64,000 nucleotides of DNA from Bradyrhizobium yuanmingense (lineage in GTDB: Bacteria > Pseudomonadota > Alphaproteobacteria > Rhizobiales > Xanthobacteraceae): contig NZ_JARFML010000012.1 of the NCBI RefSeq assembly GCF_029167105.1, positions 62,001 through 126,000 on the forward strand. The letters are read 5' to 3'. The position numbers and the translations under genes are program-made. Positions 59,152 through 64,000 of the stretch are shown here, piece by piece. A model generated the notes under the pieces. The model worked only from the letters and a program-made list of their open reading frames with translations, did no database searches and had not been told where the DNA came from. The first letter of the stretch is position 1. Each line of letters begins with the position of its first letter.

Positions 59152-60714
59152 TTACCCCACCATCCGGTCCCGCCCGCTCCAGAAGCCCGCACGCAGCGCC
59201 TTCTTGTCGACCTTGCCGACGCCGGTCATCGGCAATTGCTTGACGAACTGGATCTGCTTGGGCGCATGCGCCGAGCCCTTTCGCGTCTTGACCAGGTTGA
59301 TCAGCTCGTCCGGATCGGGCTTCGTCCCTTCGCGCGGGACGACGATGGCGGTGACGGCTTCGCCCCACTTCTCGTCGGGAATGCCGACGACCGCGACCAT
59401 CGCCACGTCCGCGTGCTGCGACAGCACGTCCTCGACCTCGCGCGGGAAGATGTTGAAGCCGCCCGTGACGATCATGTCCTTCTTGCGGTCGAGGATGAAC
59501 ATGTAGCCGCACTCGTCCTGGCGCGCGATGTCGCCGGTGTGGACCCAGCCGTTCTTCAGCGTCTCGGCGGTGATGTCGGGCCGCTTCCAGTACGCCGCCA
59601 TCACATGCGGCGCGCGCACGCAGATCTCGCCGGCCTCGCCCGTCTTCACCTCCTGGTCGTTGTCGTCGAGGATCTTGACTTCGCAGGCCGCGATCGGGAA
59701 GCCGCAGGACAGGAACAGCTGCGGCCGCTTGGGATCGTGATCGGCCTTGCGCAGCACCGAGACGGGATAGCATTCGGTCTGTCCGTAGAGCTGCGAGAAC
59801 ACAGGGCCGATGCGTTCGATGCCCTCCAGCAGTCGGCTCGGCGACATCGCGGAGGCGCCATAGAGCACAAGCTCGAGCGAGGAGAGGTCGGTCTTGCCGA
59901 GCGCGGGCTGATCGAGCAGCACATAGATCATGGTCGGAACGAACAGCGTGAAGTTGATGCGCTCGCGTGCGATCGTTGACAGCACGGCTTCGGGATCGAA
60001 GCCTTTCAGCATGTGTACGGTGCCGCCGCGCATCAGGGTCGGCAGCACCTTCGTGCCCGCGACATGGCTGATCGGCGCGACCGTGAGGTAGCGCGCAGCC
60101 TCGGGGATCTCGAAGTCGGCCAGGATCGCGCCGGCGGCGCCGGCATTTTCGCGGTGATAGCGCAGCGCGCCCTTGGATTTTCCGGTGGTGCCGCCGGTGT
60201 AGTTCAGTGTGGCGAGATCGTCGGAGCCGGCGAGGCACTGTGCGCTGGCGTGGCCCGCACTCTCGACCGCGGCCAGCAGATCGACGCCGTAGCCGGCCGG
60301 TCCCATGGTGAAGACCGCCTTGAGCCGGCCGGCCCTCGCGGCGAGCTCGCCGCCGCGGTCGCGGAAGGCGGCCGCATCCACCACCAGCATCTCGGCTTCG
60401 GAATCCTCGAGCTGAAACAGCTGGTCCTCCAGCGAGCCCAGAGGGTGGAGCCAGGTGATGCAGAGGCGGGCCAATTGGGCGGCGACGCCGGCGCACCAGC
60501 TGTCGGCGCGGTTCGCGGTGAGGAAGGCTACGCGGGAGCCGGGCTGCAAGCCGAGCCGCATGAACACGCCCTGGATCCGTCCGATCAGGTCGATGGCCCC
60601 GCGATAGCTCAGCGATCCCTCGGGCCAGGCGAAAGCAATGCGGTCGGGATAGCGCGACAGCGCCCGTAGCGTCTGCGCACAAGCCGGGGATGATGCGTGG
60701 AGCGGATCAGGCAT
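59152..60714 (-). CDS. Acyl-CoA ligase (AMP-forming)
   Basis: A 520-residue acyl-CoA synthetase. Marks: LNYTGGTTGKSKGALRYH, FTLFVPTMIYVLLDQPALGKT, QLYGQTECYPVS, HTGDIARQDECGYMFILDRKKDMIVTGGFNIFP and the catalytic Lys region PMTGVGKVDKKALR. It joins an acid to CoA with ATP. GAGG 6-8 bases upstream of ATG 60714. It is divergent from the second nitronate monooxygenase gene, and the two likely share a control region (60715-60822). Confidence 0.92.
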   Translation of the reverse strand: MPDPLHASSPACAQTLRALSRYPDRIAFAWPEGSLSYRGAIDLIGRIQGVFMRLGLQPGSRVAFLTANRADSWCAGVAAQLARLCITWLHPLGSLEDQLFQLEDSEAEMLVVDAAAFRDRGGELAARAGRLKAVFTMGPAGYGVDLLAAVESAGHASAQCLAGSDDLATLNYTGGTTGKSKGALRYHRENAGAAGAILADFEIPEAARYLTVAPISHVAGTKVLPTLMRGGTVHMLKGFDPEAVLSTIARERINFTLFVPTMIYVLLDQPALGKTDLSSLELVLYGASAMSPSRLLEGIERIGPVFSQLYGQTECYPVSVLRKADHDPKRPQLFLSCGFPIAACEVKILDDNDQEVKTGEAGEICVRAPHVMAAYWKRPDITAETLKNGWVHTGDIARQDECGYMFILDRKKDMIVTGGFNIFPREVEDVLSQHADVAMVAVVGIPDEKWGEAVTAIVVPREGTKPDPDELINLVKTRKGSAHAPKQIQFVKQLPMTGVGKVDKKALRAGFWSGRDRMVG

Positions 60715-60822
60715 ATGTTTCCTCGTTGCTTTGTCACCGGCTTGTGGCGTGCCAATGTTGCTGACGACGCTAGCACAGGGACTGCGGGAGGAAACCACAA
60801 AGCCCGCGCGAGGGAGGCATGC

Positions 60823-61788
60823 ATGCCATCGGATAGACTGCAACGCTTCCGCGATCGTCTTGCTCTGCCGCTGATCGCGGCGCCGATGTTTCTGGTATCG
60901 GGCGTCGAGCTCATGATCGCAGCCTGCCGCAACGGAGTGATCGGCAGCTTTCCCACAGCGAATTGCCGTGGCGCGGAACAGCTCGATGAATGGCTCACCG
61001 AAATCAAGCTGCGGCTGCGGCAGCATGAAGATCAAACCGGGCGAAAGGCAGCGCCACTTTGCCCGAACTTGATCGTCCACCGCTCCAATGCGCGGCTGGA
61101 GCAGGATCTCGCCGTGCTGCTGCGGCACAAGCCGGAGATCGTCATTACGTCGGTCGGCTCGCCGGCGCCAGTCTTGAAGCCGCTGCACGACGCCGGCGCG
61201 CTGGTGCTGGCGGACGTGGCCTCGATCCGCCATGCCGAACGCGCCGCGGAAGCGGGGGCGGACGGGCTGGTCCTGCTCACTGCCGGTGCCGGCGGCCAGA
61301 CCGGCTGGCTCAACCCGTTCGCCTTCGTCCGTGCGGTGCGCGCATTCTACGACGGCATCATCGTGCTCGCGGGCGGAATCAGCGACGGTCGCGCGCTGCG
61401 TGCCGCCGAAGTGCTCGGCTGCGATCTCGCCTATATGGGCACGAAGTTCATCGCGACGCGTGAGAGCATGGCGGACGAGCGTCACAAGCAGATGCTGGTC
61501 GAGAGCAGCGCCGACGACATCTTGCTCACCACCGCGTTCACGGGCTTGCAGACCAGCATGCTGAGGCCATCGATCGCGGCCGCCGGGCTCGATCCCGACA
61601 ATCTGCCGGCGCGCGGCGCGATCAATATCACTGAGGATATCGACGTCGCCGCCCGCGACAGCCGCCCCAAGCGCTGGCGCGATATCTGGAGCGGCGGGCA
61701 TTCGACCTCGGGTGTCACCGACGTGCTCGCGGTCGAGGATCTCGTTGCGCAGACCATCGCCGAATATCGGGAGGCGGGTGGGCGGTAG
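60823..61788 (+). CDS. Nitronate monooxygenase (paralogue 2)
   Basis: A 321-residue relative of the enzyme at 57017, with the same skeleton: LALPLIAAPMFLVSGVELMIA, LIVHRSNARLEQDL, LTAGAGGQTGWLNPFAF (phosphate loop; the His is changed to Gln here), AGGISDGRALRAAEVLGCDLAYMG and RWRDIWSGGHSTSG. GGGAGG ends 5 bases before ATG 60823. It is divergent from the acyl-CoA ligase. Some NMO-like proteins act on other substrates; the Gln for His swap in the loop may mark that. Confidence 0.88.
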   Translation: MPSDRLQRFRDRLALPLIAAPMFLVSGVELMIAACRNGVIGSFPTANCRGAEQLDEWLTEIKLRLRQHEDQTGRKAAPLCPNLIVHRSNARLEQDLAVLLRHKPEIVITSVGSPAPVLKPLHDAGALVLADVASIRHAERAAEAGADGLVLLTAGAGGQTGWLNPFAFVRAVRAFYDGIIVLAGGISDGRALRAAEVLGCDLAYMGTKFIATRESMADERHKQMLVESSADDILLTTAFTGLQTSMLRPSIAAAGLDPDNLPARGAINITEDIDVAARDSRPKRWRDIWSGGHSTSGVTDVLAVEDLVAQTIAEYREAGGR

Positions 61789-61924
61789 CGTCGTCGCCTC
61801 TCCCACAGGGGATCGGGCAGGGTTAATCCCGCATCCATCCGGCCCATCCCACTTAACGGCGGATTAACCATCGCCAGCCAAGAATCCCTCTTGTGGCCGC
61901 CAATCAGGACGAGAGGGACAGGCG

Positions 61925-62173
61925 ATGGACTTCAATTATCTCAACGGCAAAACGGCTGCGACCCTGGACGAGATCCGCGTCCGCGTCGCCCATGCGCTGG
62001 CCCGCCACCCGCTGTGCCGCAACGTCCGGTTTGACATCGTCAGCGTCCCCCGGACCCGCCGCGGCGGCAATTGGACGGTGACGCTGCAATCGGTCGAGCC
62101 GCGCGCGGTCTGGGAAGCCTCGGAGATCGTCGCCGACATCCAGGATGCCTATGACCTTGCGGCAGCAGCCTGA
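61925..62173 (+). CDS. Small conserved hypothetical protein
   Basis: An 82-residue cytosolic protein (MDFNYLNGKTAATLDEIRVRVAH, then CRNVRFDIVSVPRTRRGGNWTVTLQSVEP, EIVADIQDAYDLA). It has an alpha-beta-alpha shape with no membrane segment. GAGAGGGAC 6-9 bases upstream. It precedes two exported proteins on the same strand. No family recognised. Confidence 0.7.
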   Translation: MDFNYLNGKTAATLDEIRVRVAHALARHPLCRNVRFDIVSVPRTRRGGNWTVTLQSVEPRAVWEASEIVADIQDAYDLAAAA

Positions 62174-62276
62174 TTTCGTTGGGGGTTTCCGGGCGATGTC
62201 GCCTTAGTCCGCGCGATTGCCGCTGCAATGGCACGGTTCAGCCTTAATTATCGCCCAGTTTCCGAGCAGTGATCAC

Positions 62277-63020
62277 GTGGACTTGAAGTCGGACGCGGAG
62301 AGACGTTTGTCCAAAGCCATCACCATCGTCGCGCTGACCTGTTTCCTCGTCCTCGGCGCCGCCACCACCGCCATCCTCGGCCGCGACAGCGTTCCCAGCG
62401 TCAGCGCCGAGATGATCGCCGAGACGCCCCCAGCCAAGCCGCTCGCAACCAACCGCGCCGCCAAGGCCGACCGTCTGGTTCCGACGCTCGCGCTGGCCTC
62501 GGCCGCGATCGAGCCGGTCCAGGTTGCCGCCGACAAGCTGGCGCAGGCACCGGTCTTGACCGAGCCGCTGCGTCAGGCCTTCGCCGCCGCCACGCCATCC
62601 GATTTCCCGATGCCGAAGCCGAGCGCGCACGAGGCGCCCGCCGCGACCGAGGTTCCGGCCATCGAAGTTCCAGCCAAGCCGAAAGTCGTCGCCAAGCCGC
62701 AGCCGCAAAAATCCTATTCGCTGCTGTCCGACGTGCAGATCGCGGGCATCAGGGATCGCCTGAAACTCTCCTCGTCCCAGGAATATTACTGGCCCTCGGT
62801 CGAGACAGCGCTGCGCAACGTCGCCCGCAAGATCCAGGCGAACAGGCTGTCGAATCCCAATGCGCCGCCCAGCGCGCAGATCGATCCGAATTGCGACGAG
62901 GTGCAGCAGCTGAAGTCGGCCGCGATGCCGCTGTTGTTCCAGCTTCGCGACGACCAGAAGGAAGAAGTGCGCAAGCTCGCCCGTCTCATCGGGCTCGAGA
63001 AGGTCGCGCAGCAGATCTGA
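62277..63020 (+). CDS. Membrane-anchored hypothetical protein
   Basis: A 247-residue protein with an N-terminal membrane segment (KAITIVALTCFLVLGAATTAIL), a long Pro/Ala/Lys-rich linker (residues 45-150) and a C-terminal helical domain (YSLLSDVQIAGIRDRLKLSSSQEYYWPSVETALRNVARKIQ, then FQLRDDQKEEVRKLARLIGLEKVAQ). The last part resembles small helical stress proteins of the LTXXQ kind (periplasmic heavy-metal or envelope sensors), though this is weak. GTG 62277 is the likely start; a TTG at 62217 is in frame. Confidence 0.7.
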   Translation: MDLKSDAERRLSKAITIVALTCFLVLGAATTAILGRDSVPSVSAEMIAETPPAKPLATNRAAKADRLVPTLALASAAIEPVQVAADKLAQAPVLTEPLRQAFAAATPSDFPMPKPSAHEAPAATEVPAIEVPAKPKVVAKPQPQKSYSLLSDVQIAGIRDRLKLSSSQEYYWPSVETALRNVARKIQANRLSNPNAPPSAQIDPNCDEVQQLKSAAMPLLFQLRDDQKEEVRKLARLIGLEKVAQQI

Positions 63021-63109
63021 ATGAACGCGGTTCCTCGTCGAGGAGCCGCGGCTTGTCAGGAACATCCGGCAATCCCCACGCGTTGCCCGCTCCGAAAGGG
63101 AGTGGATGA

Positions 63110-63787
63110 ATGCGCGCTTCGACAGCCTATTTTGTCGGTGCCGGAACCATCGTCGCGGCCATCGCCATTGGTCTCGGTGGCGGCATTGTTGCCGGCAACA
63201 TCATGAATCCGGTTGCGTCCAAGCAGGGGCCCGATACCAGCAAGGTGGCGCAGCGCGCAGCAACTCCCACGCCGGCGCGCACCAATGCTCCCTCCGAGCG
63301 CGTGAACTATCTCACCGGCTCGCAAGCCTTTGGCGCGATGATCGCCGCGCCCGCGCAGGCCGAAGCAAAGCCTGAAGCGGCAAAGCCCGACACCCAAACC
63401 ACGCAGGCGAATGTCGCACCGGCGCCGCAGCCCTCCCAAGCCGCTGCAGTCGAGCCGCCCAAGCCCGCCGCTGCGCAACAGGCCGCAAAGCCTGCCGAGC
63501 AGCAGGCCTCGACCGAGCCATCGGCCTCGTTGAACAACGCTTATGCCAAGGCGAGGGATTCCGATCTGAAGCGCGCCGCGTCCGAACGGCGCCGCGCCGA
63601 GCGTCGCGAACGGTGGGGCGAGCGCCGCCAATATTACGAGTCCCGCGAGCCGCGCGGCATGCGCGACCGCACCGATTGGGATGACGTCGCGCGCAACATC
63701 CGCGAGGATTCCGATGCGCGCGATGCCGGGAGCCGGCCGCGCGGCGGCTTCTCCCAGTTCAGGCTGTTCGGGCCTGACGACGATTAG
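63110..63787 (+). CDS. Membrane-anchored Ala/Pro-rich protein with charged tail
   Basis: A 225-residue protein with an N-terminal membrane segment (GAGTIVAAIAIGLGGGIVAGNIM), an Ala/Pro/Gln/Lys-rich linker (residues 45-145) and a strongly basic/acidic C-terminal part (ERRRAERRERWGERRQYYESREPRG, DDVARNIREDSDARD). GGAGTGG lies 7 bases upstream. It looks like a periplasm-facing tether. It resembles the gene just upstream in layout (anchor, linker, domain), perhaps as a functional pair. Confidence 0.7.
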   Translation: MRASTAYFVGAGTIVAAIAIGLGGGIVAGNIMNPVASKQGPDTSKVAQRAATPTPARTNAPSERVNYLTGSQAFGAMIAAPAQAEAKPEAAKPDTQTTQANVAPAPQPSQAAAVEPPKPAAAQQAAKPAEQQASTEPSASLNNAYAKARDSDLKRAASERRRAERRERWGERRQYYESREPRGMRDRTDWDDVARNIREDSDARDAGSRPRGGFSQFRLFGPDDD

Positions 63788-63846
63788 CCTGACGCTGCGA
63801 TCGTGGCTGCAAACGGAGCAGCCGCGCCGGCATCCTGGCGCGACCG

Positions 63847-64000
63847 TCACGCCAATCCGGCGCGCCGCAGCCCTTCGAGATAATGCGCAAGATCGTCTTC
63901 CCGCAGCATCGGCAGCTCGCGCGTGATCCAGGCAAGCGAGACCTCGGGCTGGGCGCGGCGCAGGCCTTCCAGGGCGGATGCCGCGAGGGCGGGATCGCCG
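63847..64000 (-). CDS. C-terminal end of an adenylate-cyclase-type TPR protein (partial)
   Basis: The frame enters from the right edge and stops at 63847-63849. The last 50 residues (LEGLRRAQPEVSLAWITREL, then PMLREDDLAHYLEGLRRAGLA) match the usual ending of long rhizobial cyclase/TPR proteins ('...aHyleGLRraGl'). The rest lies outside the window, so the enzyme type is uncertain. Confidence 0.5.
   Translation of the reverse strand, partial: GDPALAASALEGLRRAQPEVSLAWITRELPMLREDDLAHYLEGLRRAGLA

Overview
The window is a stretch of high-GC alphaproteobacterial chromosome, most likely from Bradyrhizobium or a close relative. The basis is the very GC-rich codon use, a TctC-type solute receptor, a DUF1013/TrcR-like regulator, a ChvA/NdvA-type glucan exporter, a 41-residue ribosomal protein L36, many small secreted proteins, and palindromic GTCAT...ATGAC intergenic elements of the kind common in that genus. 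All family names are recognised by eye; no database search was run.

Left part (1-18.8 kb): the end of a GNAT-like gene, a small serine hydrolase divergent from an Lrp/AsnC regulator, a PCMT-like methyltransferase, WrbA, and then three regulator/enzyme pairs read divergently: LysR with pirin, LysR with a YcaC-like hydrolase, and HxlR with an SDR. Between them lie secreted proteins, a Tat-exported TctC-type binding protein with a decayed sister leader upstream, a large autotransporter, a YbaK-type deacylase and a haloacid dehalogenase. The section ends with a 1080-residue fusion of an NMT1/THI5-like binding domain, a Cache-type sensor and a class III nucleotide cyclase.

Middle (18.8-27.7 kb): an AT-richer island lies between two 589-bp copies of the 3' end of an amidohydrolase gene. 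The copies differ at about 14 codon positions, all silent, plus a changed stop codon. The left copy is cut off from its 5' end and the right copy completes the gene. The island carries only exported or membrane proteins: a DUF4384-like protein, a secreted trypsin with the full catalytic triad, an HExxH metallopeptidase and an unknown protein in one operon. Two YbaY/YscW-like paralogues flank this operon on the opposite strand, together with small exported proteins and a membrane-anchored lysozyme-like protein. This island is the best candidate for an undescribed system.

Right part (27.7-64 kb): ordinary chromosome. It holds L36, TPR proteins (two with LprI-like C-termini), an alpha/beta hydrolase, a cytochrome c, a GlcD-type oxidase, a CPA1 antiporter, PrpE, an OmpW porin, the DUF1013 regulator, the ispH-thrB-rnhA operon, a peroxiredoxin, a DUF924 protein, a FadD-type ligase, a DacA carboxypeptidase, the glucan exporter, an NMT1-like receptor, a HisE-like pyrophosphatase, a YqaA/DedA protein and AspA. 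Two nitronate monooxygenase paralogues follow with a thioesterase and an acyl-CoA ligase, then small exported proteins. The window ends inside a gene on the minus strand.
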